DNA of 64,000 bases from JBMNCQ01 sp049366715 (GTDB lineage Bacteria; Bacillota; Peptococcia; Peptococcales; BICA1-8): positions 118,043 through 182,042 of the forward strand of contig JBMNCQ010000059.1 in the NCBI GenBank assembly GCA_049366715.1, in the 5' to 3' direction. Of this stretch, positions 7,643 through 15,742 are shown one piece after another. A program made the translations under genes and the position numbers. Within the stretch, counting starts at the first letter, position 1, and every line of letters starts with the position of its first letter. Under the pieces are notes generated by a model. It was given only the letters and a program-made list of their open reading frames with translations. It did no database searches and was not told where the DNA came from.

Positions 7643-8407
7643 ATGGATATAGCTTTAGCAGTTACTGTACTTGGTTTTATAGGTGCTTTTATTGCCGGAA
7701 TGGCCGGTATAGGCGGGGCAATAATTATGGTTCCTTTACTGTATTTTGTTCCTCCTCTTTTAGGTTTTGAACAATTAAGTATGCAAACTGTGGCAGGTTT
7801 GACAATTGTCCAGGTTTTAATAGCTACGGGAACAGCCGCCCTTGTTCATAAAGCCAATAATTATCTAAATAAAGAGCTTGTTAAATGGATGGCCGCTACG
7901 ATAATAATAGCCTCATTTGGGGGCGGTCTGGCCTCAAAATACGTCACTGAGTTGATGATGCAGCAAATATTTGCAATTCTTGCCCTTATTGCAGCAGTGA
8001 TGATGTTTATTCCCAAGAAGGAAAAAAACGAAAGGAATCATGTTAATTTTAATAAGGGATTAGCCGTAGTGTGTACTTTCATTGTCGGGGCGCTGGCGGG
8101 GATGATTGGTGCGGGCGGTGCTTTCCTCCTTGTCCCCATAATGCTTTATGTGCTCAATATTCCCTTAAGAATCACCGTAGGAAGCTCTTTAGCCATTGTA
8201 TTCTTTTCGGCCTTAGCAGGTTTTCTGGGTAAGGTTTATACCAACCAGATTGTCTGGAGTCTGGCCGTCGCAATTATTTTAGGTGCTATGCCCGGTGCTT
8301 ACTTAGGGGGCAAAATAAGCAAATATATACCGATTAAAGCCTTGAAAGGTATTTTAGCAATTCTTATAACAGGAACTGCAATCAAAATGTGGATGAATAT
8401 CCTATAA
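7643..8407 (+). CDS. TauE/SafE-type sulfur-compound permease
   Basis: This 254-residue membrane protein of the TauE/SafE family moves sulfite, sulfoacetate or other small anions. It has about 8 hydrophobic segments and the two internal repeats of the family, each beginning with a Gly-rich loop (AGMAGIGGAIIMVPLLYF and AGMIGAGGAFLLVPIMLY). Length is normal. A GGGGG site precedes ATG 7643. It heads an operon with a lipoprotein and a CcdA-like protein. The substrate is unknown, and a link to thiol/cytochrome metabolism is suggested by the CcdA neighbour. Confidence 0.9.
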   Translation: MDIALAVTVLGFIGAFIAGMAGIGGAIIMVPLLYFVPPLLGFEQLSMQTVAGLTIVQVLIATGTAALVHKANNYLNKELVKWMAATIIIASFGGGLASKYVTELMMQQIFAILALIAAVMMFIPKKEKNERNHVNFNKGLAVVCTFIVGALAGMIGAGGAFLLVPIMLYVLNIPLRITVGSSLAIVFFSALAGFLGKVYTNQIVWSLAVAIILGAMPGAYLGGKISKYIPIKALKGILAILITGTAIKMWMNIL

Positions 8408-8427
8408 TTAAACGGAGGATGAGCGGG

Positions 8428-8964
8428 ATGAATAAAAAGTTGATGATTTTGTTGGTCATTATAGGTTTTGTTTTAGTATTAGCAGGGTGTAATAAAGGAA
8501 ATGACAATAAAGAGGCTCCAGCTTTACAAAAAAGTGAACAGACGGAAAATAAGCAAGAAACAAGTGAAAACTCCGACAAACCGCTTAATCCCAGAGACCT
8601 GGAACGCTATAATAGTGAGGGTGCGGTCCAGATGGGGGTTATTTTTGCCAACCCCTTAGGACAGGAAAAAAAGGGTTATTTAACCTTTGTAGTGCAAATG
8701 GATAATCATTCCTATAACCTTAATGAGTATGATTTGAGCAAATATGCCCGTTTGGTCGATGACAAAGGAAACAGTCCCCAGGGTAAGGCCGAATGGGAAG
8801 TATACAGCGGTGGAGGACATCATGTTATAAATCACCTGTTATTTCCTGATAATGGTTTTATAACCGCCGATACAAAGTATGTAAAGCTGGTAATCAAAGA
8901 TTTCATTGATCTGCCGCTACGGGAATTTGTCTGGGAAAAAGAATTTTTAGGTATAAAGGAGTAG
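8428..8964 (+). CDS. lipoprotein of unknown function
   Basis: This 178-residue protein has a type II signal peptide with lipobox VLAGC near residue 20, so it is probably lipid-anchored outside the membrane. A Lys/Glu/Asn linker (about 21-60) leads to a compact beta-rich domain with GVIFANPLGQEKKGYLTFVV and a His-containing GGGHHVINH segment (about residue 130) that could bind a metal. I chose ATG 8428, 10 bp after GGAGG; ATG 8419 is too close to that site. It lies between the permease and the CcdA-like gene with short gaps. Confidence 0.8.
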   Translation: MNKKLMILLVIIGFVLVLAGCNKGNDNKEAPALQKSEQTENKQETSENSDKPLNPRDLERYNSEGAVQMGVIFANPLGQEKKGYLTFVVQMDNHSYNLNEYDLSKYARLVDDKGNSPQGKAEWEVYSGGGHHVINHLLFPDNGFITADTKYVKLVIKDFIDLPLREFVWEKEFLGIKE

Positions 8965-8971
8965 GCCGAAG

Positions 8972-9706
8972 ATGTCAATATATGTGCTTACATTTTTAGC
9001 GGGAATTATCTCTTTTATTTCTCCTTGTATCATATCAATGTTAGCCGTTTATTTTTCCATGATTACGGGTTTGTCATTGAAGGAACTGCGCAACTTACCT
9101 TCAGATAAAAAGCTTAGGAAATATATTATCGGCAATACTTTAATGTTCGTCTTAGCCTTTACCGTTGTCTTTACCTTAGCCGGTGGAGCTGCAGGGCTGA
9201 TAGCAGGATTTTTAACAACCTATGGCCGGTACTTTGAGTTTTTAGGCGGCTCCTTAGTAATACTTTTAGGGCTTAATATGCTTGGAATAATAAAGCTTAA
9301 TTTTGTCAATAGCTGCAACATGTCCGAGAAAAAAAGTAAATTTGGGTCCGGCTATCTTTCTTCCTTTGTGGTAGGTTTAATATTTGCAGTTGCTTGTTCC
9401 CACTGTATCGGTCCGGTTTTGTATTCCATCTTAATTATGGCCGGGTCTTTAGGCTCGGTTTCCAATGGTATGCTGGTCATGTTCCTCTTCTCCAGCGGTT
9501 TAGCCATACCTTATTTAATTGCCGGATTATATATGGACAAGATTATTAAAATTATTCATAAAACCCATAAGGTTTCGACAACCCTTAATATTGTCACGGG
9601 AGCCATTATTATTACTTTGGGTATCTTGATTCTGACGGGGAACTTCTATTTAGTAACCGGTTTTACAGCAAAACTGATTCCCTTTAAGTTACCCCTCGGT
9701 ATGTAA
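8972..9706 (+). CDS. CcdA-like thiol-disulfide transmembrane protein
   Basis: CcdA/DsbD-type proteins pass electrons from cytoplasmic thioredoxin to outside thiols, among others for cytochrome c maturation. This 244-residue protein has about 6-7 membrane segments in two symmetric halves, each carrying the family cysteine: ISPCIISML (about residue 18) and ACSHCIGPVL (about residues 141-150). The extra Cys next to His in the second motif is atypical. It is the last gene of the permease-lipoprotein unit, 7 bp after the lipoprotein gene, and may supply reductant to that lipoprotein or to the Ccm system upstream. Confidence 0.9.
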   Translation: MSIYVLTFLAGIISFISPCIISMLAVYFSMITGLSLKELRNLPSDKKLRKYIIGNTLMFVLAFTVVFTLAGGAAGLIAGFLTTYGRYFEFLGGSLVILLGLNMLGIIKLNFVNSCNMSEKKSKFGSGYLSSFVVGLIFAVACSHCIGPVLYSILIMAGSLGSVSNGMLVMFLFSSGLAIPYLIAGLYMDKIIKIIHKTHKVSTTLNIVTGAIIITLGILILTGNFYLVTGFTAKLIPFKLPLGM

Positions 9707-9714
9707 AAACAAAA

Positions 9715-9747
9715 TTCATAAAAAGTTCACAAATTATCCATAACTAT
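9715..9747 (+). promoter_or_regulatory. three 11-bp direct repeats before the SHOCT gene
   Basis: TTCATAAAAAG, TTCACAAATTA and TCCATAACTAT follow each other at exactly 11-bp period (CA dinucleotides at 9717, 9728 and 9739). This is the layout of PhoB/OmpR-family sites. The site lies 55-85 bp upstream of the SHOCT gene and about 340 bp upstream of the response regulator gene. Confidence 0.5.
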
Positions 9748-9801
9748 AACAAGAATATATTCTAGTATTAATTTTAAATAAAGTCAAAAGAGGTGTTAGA
9801 T

Positions 9802-10032
9802 ATGATGCATTGGGGGTATGGAATGGGTTTCGGAATGCTTCTTTGGTGGGCTGTGATTATTGGCGGAATAGTATTGGCTGTCTACGGCTTAATCAGTCTC
9901 TTTAAAGGTCAGCCTGTAAAAAAAGGGTTAGCCAATGATAACCAATCTCTTCATATTTTAAAGGAACGTTTTGCTAAAGGTGAAATAAATGAAGAAGAAT
10001 ATAAACAAAAGAAGCAGATTCTGTTAAAATAG
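9802..10032 (+). CDS. small SHOCT-domain membrane protein
   Basis: This 76-residue protein begins with a Met/Trp/Gly-rich head (MMHWGYGMGFGMLLWW), has one membrane segment (about 10-33) and ends with a SHOCT domain (LKERFAKGEINEEEYKQKKQIL). SHOCT proteins are common small oligomerisation or metal-stress proteins in bacteria, and Met/His-rich heads are often found in copper-related loci. ATG 9802 is preferred because AGAGGTG lies 6 bp before it. A terminator separates it from the two-component genes. Confidence 0.8.
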   Translation: MMHWGYGMGFGMLLWWAVIIGGIVLAVYGLISLFKGQPVKKGLANDNQSLHILKERFAKGEINEEEYKQKKQILLK

Positions 10033-10044
10033 GATTATTGACAT

Positions 10045-10072
10045 AAAATCGCCTTGCTCAAGGCGATTTTTT
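10045..10072 (+). terminator. terminator between SHOCT gene and response regulator
   Basis: Stem AAAATCGCCTT / AAGGCGATTTT with a 4-nt loop and six T at the 3' end. It abuts the AGGAGGTG ribosome site of the next gene, so partial read-through may feed the two-component genes. Confidence 0.85.
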
Positions 10073-10087
10073 AGGAGGTGCGAATAA

Positions 10088-10786
10088 ATGAGTATACCCA
10101 AAGTTTTAGTAGTTGATGATGAAGAGGGCATCAGGGATTTAGTGGCTATGTATCTTGAAAAGGAAGGTTTAGAGCTTGATTTTGCTGCTGATGGGCAGGC
10201 AGCTCTTCTGCAAATAGAAAAAAAAGATTACGATCTATATATTGTAGATGTTATGATGCCCGGGCTGGATGGCTTTGGTTTGGTTAAAGAAATCAGAAGG
10301 TTTACCGATAAACCTGTGATCATGCTTACTGCCAAAGGTGAGGAATATGAAAGAGTCCTGGGTTTTGAGCTGGGTTGTGATGACTATGTAGTGAAACCCT
10401 TCAGTCCCCGGGAGTTAGTTCATCGGGTAAAGGTACTTTTAAAAAGAACCCTCAATGTGGACAGTAATGACCAGGGAGTTCTCAAATATTCCCGCTTAAC
10501 AATTGATAAATTATCCCGTCAGGCCAAGATTGATGGTAATGAAGTCGTTTTGACACCCAAGGAATTTGAACTGCTGCATTATTTGGCGAAAAGTCCCGGA
10601 CGGGTTTATACCCGGGAACAAATACTTGAAAATGTCTGGGGGTATGACTATTTTGGAGACCTTAGGACGGTTGATACCCATGTAAAGAAATTAAGGGAAA
10701 AATTAGGGAGAGACAGTGGTCCGGATTACATTAATACGGTCTGGGGCGTAGGCTATAAATTTGAGGTTGGTAATGTTCAGAAATAG
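10088..10786 (+). CDS. OmpR/PhoB-family response regulator
   Basis: This 232-residue protein has a receiver domain (1-120) with acidic pocket DDEE, phospho-acceptor Asp in IVDVMMPGLDG (about residue 53) and Lys in VKPFSPREL. It is followed by a winged-helix DNA-binding domain (130-228) with LTPKEFELLHYL, YTREQILENVWGYDY and RTVDTHVKKLREKL. It is the PhoP/ResD type of Gram-positive regulators. It overlaps the histidine kinase gene by 14 bp. It likely binds the 11-bp direct repeats found at 7496, 9715 and 12631. Confidence 0.95.
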   Translation: MSIPKVLVVDDEEGIRDLVAMYLEKEGLELDFAADGQAALLQIEKKDYDLYIVDVMMPGLDGFGLVKEIRRFTDKPVIMLTAKGEEYERVLGFELGCDDYVVKPFSPRELVHRVKVLLKRTLNVDSNDQGVLKYSRLTIDKLSRQAKIDGNEVVLTPKEFELLHYLAKSPGRVYTREQILENVWGYDYFGDLRTVDTHVKKLREKLGRDSGPDYINTVWGVGYKFEVGNVQK

Positions 10787-12530
10787 CATTATAGGTAAGC
10801 TCTGGATATCAATCGTTGTCTTGATTGTAATTGTCTTGCTATCCCTGAGTTTAGGTCTCTCAAGTTTGCTGGAAGAGTTTTATTTTTCCAGAATAGCTGA
10901 TGAATTAGTAATTGAAGGGAAACAAATAATTGAAGTCATTAATTCTGAGAATGACCGTCAGGAGCTTATTGAAAAGCTGGATATCTTAAGTGATTTTACA
11001 AACGCTTATATTGTTATTGTTGACCGCGGGGGCTTAGTGGAGGTTTGTAATACCATGATGGGGCTTCCGGCGGGATCTGTATTTGACCCGGGAGATTTAG
11101 AGAAGGTCTTTTCCGGTCAGGTAGTAACCAAAAGAGGTTATCATCATCATTTTGAAGCCCCTATGCTTTCAACGGCGATTCCTATCTTTGCCGGACAAGA
11201 GGTTGAGCGAGCAATCATGCTTTTTAAGCCGGTAGCTCCCATTTCCGAAACAATAGGCTCCATGAGAAGGTTAACGATTTATGCAGCAATAGGTGCTATT
11301 TTATTAGCCAGTATCATAAGCTTCTTCTTATCAAGGACTCTTTCCAGGCCTTTAGTACAAATGAATAAGGTAGCTACCGAAATGGCTAAAGGTAATTTTG
11401 AACATAAAGTTGAGGCCCGCAGTGATGATGAGGTAGGGCTTTTAGGCGCCAGTTTAAACTATATGTCCAATCAGCTCAAAAAAAATATTTCGGAACTATC
11501 CCATGAAAAAGAGAAACTGGAAAATATCATAGCCAGTATGTCGGACGGAGTAATAACTCTGGACCCGCAGGGAAATATTATTTTGATTAACCAGCCGGCA
11601 GAGAAATTACTGGCTAAGTGCATGGCGCAAATTGATTCTCTGCATAAGGTTTTGGATTGCTTAACAATGTCTGATTTTAAACTGCTGTTCGAGGAAGTAA
11701 ATACAGCAATGAAAATGCAGAAAAAAGATATCGAATTAGCAGATAAGATTATCGCTACGCGCATGACCCCTTTGTTCGATAACGACAGAAATGAAATTAT
11801 CGGCGTGGTGGGGATTTTGCAGGATGTCACAAAGGAAAGAGAATTGGAGCAGATGAGGCGCGATTTTATCGCCAATGTATCCCATGAACTCCGCACACCT
11901 TTAAGTTTGATGCAAGGTTATACGGAAGCGCTTTTAGATGGTATGGCGGACGATTTCAAAAAACGGAAAAAGATCATGACAATTATTCACCAGGAAACAT
12001 TAAGATTAAAACGGATGGTCGATGAATTGCTGGATTTATCAAGGCTGCAGACAGGGCATTTTAAATTAAATAAACAGAATGTAAATGTAGCGGAGATGCT
12101 CAAGACAATAGAAGAAAAATATAAGCCGGTAGTTTTGCCGGCAGGCTTAGATTTTAAAATTAAGCCGTCAGCAGATTTACCCTTGATAAAAGCAGACCCC
12201 GACCGGATGCAGCAGGTTTTAATCAATCTTGTGGAAAATGCTTTAAAACATACGGAAAAAGGAGAAATTTCAATTGCGGCCTTTAAAGAAAAAGAGCAAA
12301 TATGCATAGAGGTAACAGATACCGGGGCAGGGATTGCTAAAGAAGATTTGGACTTAATCTGGGAAAGGTTTTATAAGGTGGATAAATCCCGCAACAGAAC
12401 TAAAGGCGGAACCGGCTTAGGGTTAGCTATTGTTAAAAATATCGTGAAAGCCCATGATGGTGAGGTATGGGTAAGATCTCAAGAAAATAAAGGCAGCACA
12501 TTCGGCTTTTGTATTCCGGTCAGGATGTGA
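10773..12530 (+). CDS. membrane sensor histidine kinase (PhoR/ResE type)
   Basis: This 585-residue kinase has a first membrane segment (about 7-30), an outside sensor region (about 31-165) containing a notable GYHHHFE histidine patch, and a second membrane segment (about 170-190). These are followed by HAMP (about 191-243), PAS (about 250-350), the phospho-acceptor block NVSHELRTPLSLMQGY (about 368-383), and an ATPase domain with NLVENALKHTEKG, DTGAGI and GGTGLGLAIV. The His patch could bind a metal ion. ATG 10773 is chosen because GAGGTTGG precedes it. It forms a pair with the upstream regulator. Confidence 0.95.
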   Translation: MFRNSIIGKLWISIVVLIVIVLLSLSLGLSSLLEEFYFSRIADELVIEGKQIIEVINSENDRQELIEKLDILSDFTNAYIVIVDRGGLVEVCNTMMGLPAGSVFDPGDLEKVFSGQVVTKRGYHHHFEAPMLSTAIPIFAGQEVERAIMLFKPVAPISETIGSMRRLTIYAAIGAILLASIISFFLSRTLSRPLVQMNKVATEMAKGNFEHKVEARSDDEVGLLGASLNYMSNQLKKNISELSHEKEKLENIIASMSDGVITLDPQGNIILINQPAEKLLAKCMAQIDSLHKVLDCLTMSDFKLLFEEVNTAMKMQKKDIELADKIIATRMTPLFDNDRNEIIGVVGILQDVTKERELEQMRRDFIANVSHELRTPLSLMQGYTEALLDGMADDFKKRKKIMTIIHQETLRLKRMVDELLDLSRLQTGHFKLNKQNVNVAEMLKTIEEKYKPVVLPAGLDFKIKPSADLPLIKADPDRMQQVLINLVENALKHTEKGEISIAAFKEKEQICIEVTDTGAGIAKEDLDLIWERFYKVDKSRNRTKGGTGLGLAIVKNIVKAHDGEVWVRSQENKGSTFGFCIPVRM

Positions 12531-12541
12531 AATCACTGGGA

Positions 12542-12583
12542 AAGAAGCAGTCAGGAAGAAGATAATCCTGACTGCTTCTTTTT
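12542..12583 (+). terminator. strong terminator after the two-component genes
   Basis: Stem of about 15 bp, AAGAAGCAGTCAGGA / TCCTGACTGCTTCTT, a loop of about 9 nt and a T-run. Confidence 0.9.
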
Positions 12584-12630
12584 ACTAGGGCCGTATCAGG
12601 GCGGCTTTGTTTTTGCTAGCGAAGGGATAT

Positions 12631-12652
12631 TTAACATAATCTTAACAATCAT
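12631..12652 (+). promoter_or_regulatory. PhoP-box-like TTAACA repeat upstream of arsR promoter
   Basis: TTAACATAATC TTAACAATCAT is a direct repeat with exact 11-bp period. TTAACA-N5-TTAACA is the established consensus of Gram-positive PhoP-type regulators. It ends 5 bp upstream of the -35 of arsR, a normal activator position. Confidence 0.5.
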
Positions 12653-12657
12653 AAATA

Positions 12658-12686
12658 TTGACCGGGAAAAATAATTAAGATAATGT
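12658..12686 (+). promoter_or_regulatory. sigma-A promoter of arsR
   Basis: -35 TTGACC (12658-12663), 17-bp spacer, -10 TAATGT (12681-12686). The operator palindrome follows directly. Confidence 0.6.
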
Positions 12687-12710
12687 ATAGATACATTTAA
12701 ATATATCTAT
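12687..12710 (+). promoter_or_regulatory. probable ArsR operator palindrome
   Basis: A 24-bp near-perfect palindrome with arms ATAGATA and TATCTAT and an AT-rich centre; only one base pair departs from symmetry. It lies between the -10 and the arsR start, where ArsR/SmtB regulators bind to repress their own gene. Confidence 0.65.
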
Positions 12711-12724
12711 GCGAGGAAGATGAT

Positions 12725-13018
12725 ATGGAAAAAGAAATAGTTGTTTTTAAAGCTTTGTCCGATCGACACAGAATACTGATCATCGATATGCTTTCCTGCG
12801 GAGAACTGTGTGCCTGTGAAATAACGGAGAAGCTTGGTCTTACCCAGCCTACCGTATCCCATCATATGAGTATACTGCACAGGGCGGGTTTAATAAATTC
12901 CCGGAAAGAAGGTAAGTGGGTCAGGTATTCACTTAATACTGATTCTTTTAAGAATCTGCTGTCTTTCATTGAGCGCATTTCTTCAGATAAGGAAAATTGT
13001 ATTTGTAAGAAGCTGTAG
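12725..13018 (+). CDS. arsR: ArsR/SmtB-family metalloregulator
   Basis: This 97-residue winged-helix repressor has the ArsR-type metal site GELCACEITEKL (about residues 27-38, a CxC sensor for As(III)/Sb(III)), the recognition helix TQPTVSHHMSILHRAGLI and the wing RKEGKWVRYSL. A C-terminal CICKKL adds two Cys. Its own promoter carries an operator palindrome. The arsenate reductase gene follows 130 bp later. Loss of DNA binding upon As(III) binding is the known behaviour of the family. Confidence 0.93.
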   Translation: MEKEIVVFKALSDRHRILIIDMLSCGELCACEITEKLGLTQPTVSHHMSILHRAGLINSRKEGKWVRYSLNTDSFKNLLSFIERISSDKENCICKKL

Positions 13019-13148
13019 CTGTTTAAAAAGGGAAGATACACCCGTTGGTATTTTTCCGGGGAATATATTATTTAAAAATAAGGGATTGACAATGAATCAC
13101 ACTAAATTCTGGTGCAATACTATAAAATGAATTTTTGAGGAGGTAGTA

Positions 13149-13550
13149 ATGAAGAAAAAAGTAGCTTTTATCTGTGTTCATAACTCCTGCCGTTCCCAAA
13201 TGGCCGAAGCCTGGGCCAGACATTTAGGAGGGGATGTATTGGAGGTTTACTCCGCCGGTACGGAAAAATATCCTGAGGTTAAACCGGGGGCTGTCCAGGT
13301 TATGGAAGAGTCAGGGATAAGTATGAGGGGGCATTATCCCAAGCTGTTAAAGGACATACCTTGCCGGTTAGATATTGTTATTACCATGGGGTGTAATGTT
13401 CATTGCCCTGATGTCCCTGCAAAACACCGTGAAGACTGGGGGCTGCCAGACCCGTCGGGAGGTCCTGTTGCAGGATATAGAGTTACGCGAGATTTAATAA
13501 AGGAAAAAACGCTGGAGCTTATAAAAAGGGTTAAAAACAACCAATTATAA
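13149..13550 (+). CDS. arsC: arsenate reductase, thioredoxin-linked (LMW-PTPase fold)
   Basis: This 133-residue protein reduces arsenate to arsenite. The P-loop CVHNSCRSQMAEAW supplies the catalytic Cys and Arg (C-x5-R, about residues 10-16). A later Cys pair in ITMGCNVHCPDVPA can form the intramolecular disulfide cascade, and DPSGG carries the general-acid Asp. It has an AGGAGG site. A low-molecular-weight tyrosine phosphatase is the alternative, but the extra Cys pair and the arsR neighbour favour ArsC. No arsenite efflux gene is adjacent. Confidence 0.9.
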   Translation: MKKKVAFICVHNSCRSQMAEAWARHLGGDVLEVYSAGTEKYPEVKPGAVQVMEESGISMRGHYPKLLKDIPCRLDIVITMGCNVHCPDVPAKHREDWGLPDPSGGPVAGYRVTRDLIKEKTLELIKRVKNNQL

Positions 13551-13553
13551 AAT

Positions 13554-13595
13554 AAAGAAAACGAGCAGAATGATAAGTCCTGCCCGCTTTCTTTT
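13554..13595 (+). terminator. terminator after arsC
   Basis: Imperfect stem AAAGAAAACGAGCAG / CTGCCCGCTTTCTTT with two mismatches and a T-rich end. On the other strand it also lies after the rubrerythrin gene. Confidence 0.65.
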
Positions 13596-13617
13596 AAGGT
13601 TAAATTAAAAGTAATCT

Positions 13618-14103
13618 TTAATACTTGATAAAAACCGTACCTTTAGCTCCGCAGATACTGCATTTCTCCGGGACAAACTTTTCAATATTGCCGCAGACAG
13701 GACAGAGATAATAATCGACAGCTTCTTTTTTAGCAAGATTATCCAAAGCTTCCTGGTATAGTTTCGCATGAACTTTTTCTGATTCATTGGCAAAATGGAA
13801 GCTGCGCTGGGCATCGCTGCGATTTTCTTTTTTGGCTTCTTCCAGCATGGGAGGATACATGTTTTCAAATTCATGGGTTTCGCCGTTAATACCTTCTTGT
13901 AAATTCTCTTTGGTTGATTTAATGCCGCTTAAAGCTTTTAAGTGATTATGGGCATGAATCGTTTCTGCTTCCGCAGCAGCTCTGAATAATCTGGCAACAG
14001 TTGCATAGCCTTCTTCCTCAGCTTTCTTGGCAAAGGCTAAATATTTGCGGTTGGCTTGGGACTCCCCGGCAAAGGCTTCTTGTAAATTTTTGTCTGTATT
14101 CAT
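13618..14103 (-). CDS. rubrerythrin
   Basis: Rubrerythrin is a cytoplasmic non-heme di-iron peroxidase that protects anaerobes against hydrogen peroxide. The 161-residue protein has a four-helix ferritin-like domain with the Glu/His iron ligands (EAFAGESQANRKYLAFA, AEAETIHAHNHL, and E-x-x-H in ANESEKVHAKLY) and a C-terminal rubredoxin-like domain with two CxxC pairs (CPVCGN, CSICGA). The start at 14103 has a GGAGGTTGAAATA leader. A longer reading to 14217 adds 38 residues unlike the family and is rejected. Confidence 0.95.
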   Translation of the reverse strand: MNTDKNLQEAFAGESQANRKYLAFAKKAEEEGYATVARLFRAAAEAETIHAHNHLKALSGIKSTKENLQEGINGETHEFENMYPPMLEEAKKENRSDAQRSFHFANESEKVHAKLYQEALDNLAKKEAVDYYLCPVCGNIEKFVPEKCSICGAKGTVFIKY

Positions 14104-14291
14104 TATTTCAACCTCCAAAAAAATATTATTTTTGATATCACTATATGTATGTGACATGCATTTTATATATACACCAAGTTTCCCCGTTTTAAACAGCTCG
14201 GGAATAGTTTTTACCATTAATTCAAAAAAATATTAAAAATTAAGCTGTTGTTTAGCCTGGCGGGATAACAGGAAGACATCCCCGGTATTTA

Positions 14292-14313
14292 AAACCGGCT
14301 GAATAGCCGGTTT
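14292..14313 (-). terminator. terminator of the TM1266-like gene
   Basis: AAACCGGCT / AGCCGGTTT with a 4-nt loop; on the minus strand it is followed by TTTAAATA. It lies 3 bp past the stop codon. Confidence 0.65.
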
Positions 14314-14315
14314 GT

Positions 14316-14564
14316 TCATTCTAAATCCATTTTTTTCACGCGAACCAGGTCCAGAGCCTTTAGTTCCTTTTCTAATTGGCTGATGTCTTCTTTATTCCCG
14401 CAGAGCTGGAGCAAGATTAATCCTTCCTCCCGGCAGGCTTCAACCTCATGGACCCCCAGTCTGACCCGGATAATACACCCGAATCTGGTCAAAATCTCCT
14501 GTACTCTAGGTGCTGCCTCGCTTCGTTTGTTAATTAATACCGCCATGATCGTATCACAATTCAC
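14316..14564 (-). CDS. TM1266-like ACT-domain protein (iron-only hydrogenase system regulator family)
   Basis: This 82-residue protein is built as one ferredoxin-like ACT/NikR-C fold, with the strands IMAVLINK, IIRVRLGVHE and GLILLQLCG and the last strand VRVKKMDL. It matches the layout of TM1266-family proteins found beside hydrogenase maturation genes, though no hydrogenase gene is visible here. The GTG start has AGGGGTG before it. Regulatory or sensory function is inferred from the family name only. Confidence 0.75.
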   Translation of the reverse strand: MNCDTIMAVLINKRSEAAPRVQEILTRFGCIIRVRLGVHEVEACREEGLILLQLCGNKEDISQLEKELKALDLVRVKKMDLE

Positions 14565-14833
14565 GATATCACCCCTTAAATAAGATATAATACTAAAATA
14601 CCCATTAGGAGACTGATTAAAACCGAAATGCCTTCGGCCTGGTGGAAATATGGAAAAATTTATTGTTAAATTTTATATTATTTTTTGCTTCATAGAACAA
14701 CCTTTTATATAATAGTATATAAATAATTTAATGATAAAATAAATGAAAAATTGTTTAGGTTTAGCCGGAAACGGATATTTATATGTTATGATAAAAAATG
14801 GATTAACAATACTTGCGAGTAGGGAGTTTTTTT

Positions 14834-15733
14834 ATGATAAAATTTCAATCAATCCAACTTAGTGATAAAGATGTCTTTGACCGTTATTTCCGGGACGCAA
14901 GGTATGAAGGCTCCGAAAGTACGTTTACTAATTTATTCATGTGGAAAGAATGTTATCAAATTGAATGGGCTATTGTTGATGATTTTCTTTGTGTAAAACC
15001 AAAAATAGATAACGTAAATTTCCTGCTGCCTCCATATCCTCTGAAAGATGCAGATCCGACCAAACCGCTGGATAAGCTGATTGCATATTTCACAGAGAAC
15101 AACTTGCCTTTTCTTATGAAGGCTGTTTCTCCCGGGGTTAAAGAAGTCTTAGCTGAAAAATGTCCGGGGAAATTTGAGTTTTTCGAAGAAAGAGGAGTCT
15201 ATGACTATGTCTATTTAACAGAAGACTTAATTGAATTAAAAGGCCGGAAATATCATCGCAAAAGGAATCACTTGAAGAATTTCAAAAAACAATATCCCCA
15301 TTATCAATACGCGATATTAACCAAGGAACTGATCAAGCCATGTCTGATCAATTTGTACGAATGGTGCCGGAAAAAAGGCTGTGAGGATGATAAAAGCCTT
15401 TTGTGTGAAAGGGATGCGATTACCGCGGCCTTTGAGTGTTTTGGCCGGCTGGATTATATAGGCGGTGTTATTTTAATTGACGGCAACGTGGAAGCCTTTA
15501 CCTTTGGAGAAGCCCTGAATAATGATACGGTCTTAATTCATGTGGAAAAAGCAAATCCTGATATTAATGGAATTTTTCAGGCCATTAATCAGGAATACCT
15601 GGCTAACCATTGGTCCCAGATGAAGTATGTAAATCGGGAAGAGGATCTGGATATCGAAGGATTACGAAAAGCAAAATTATCCTATTATCCTGTTGATTTA
15701 ATAACCAAATACAAGGCAGTGTTAAAGGACTGA
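14834..15733 (+). CDS. DUF2156 / aminoacyl-lipid transferase-like protein
   Basis: This 299-residue soluble protein matches the double-GNAT fold of DUF2156 proteins, related to the C-terminal domain of phosphatidylglycerol lysyltransferase. Recognisable blocks are FTNLFMWKECY near the start, KYHRKRNHLKNFKKQYP (about 140-156), GGVILIDGNVEAFTFGE and MKYVNREEDLDIEGLRKAKLSYYP. It lacks the MprF membrane half, so the acceptor need not be a lipid. ATG 14834 follows AGGGAG, and the upstream TTG at 14813 is rejected. An acetyltransferase gene follows 9 bp later in the same unit. Confidence 0.85.
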   Translation: MIKFQSIQLSDKDVFDRYFRDARYEGSESTFTNLFMWKECYQIEWAIVDDFLCVKPKIDNVNFLLPPYPLKDADPTKPLDKLIAYFTENNLPFLMKAVSPGVKEVLAEKCPGKFEFFEERGVYDYVYLTEDLIELKGRKYHRKRNHLKNFKKQYPHYQYAILTKELIKPCLINLYEWCRKKGCEDDKSLLCERDAITAAFECFGRLDYIGGVILIDGNVEAFTFGEALNNDTVLIHVEKANPDINGIFQAINQEYLANHWSQMKYVNREEDLDIEGLRKAKLSYYPVDLITKYKAVLKD

Positions 15734-15742
15734 GGTGAAATT

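Noticed and set aside
13086..13128. TTGACA / TATAAA promoter before arsC
   Set aside because: TTGACA at 13086 is followed by TACTAT/TATAAA-like sequence only after about 27 bp, so the spacing is wrong. No promoter is called.
14104..14217. Extended N-terminus of rubrerythrin
   Set aside because: The extra 38 residues do not resemble the family, and a perfect ribosome site precedes ATG 14103.
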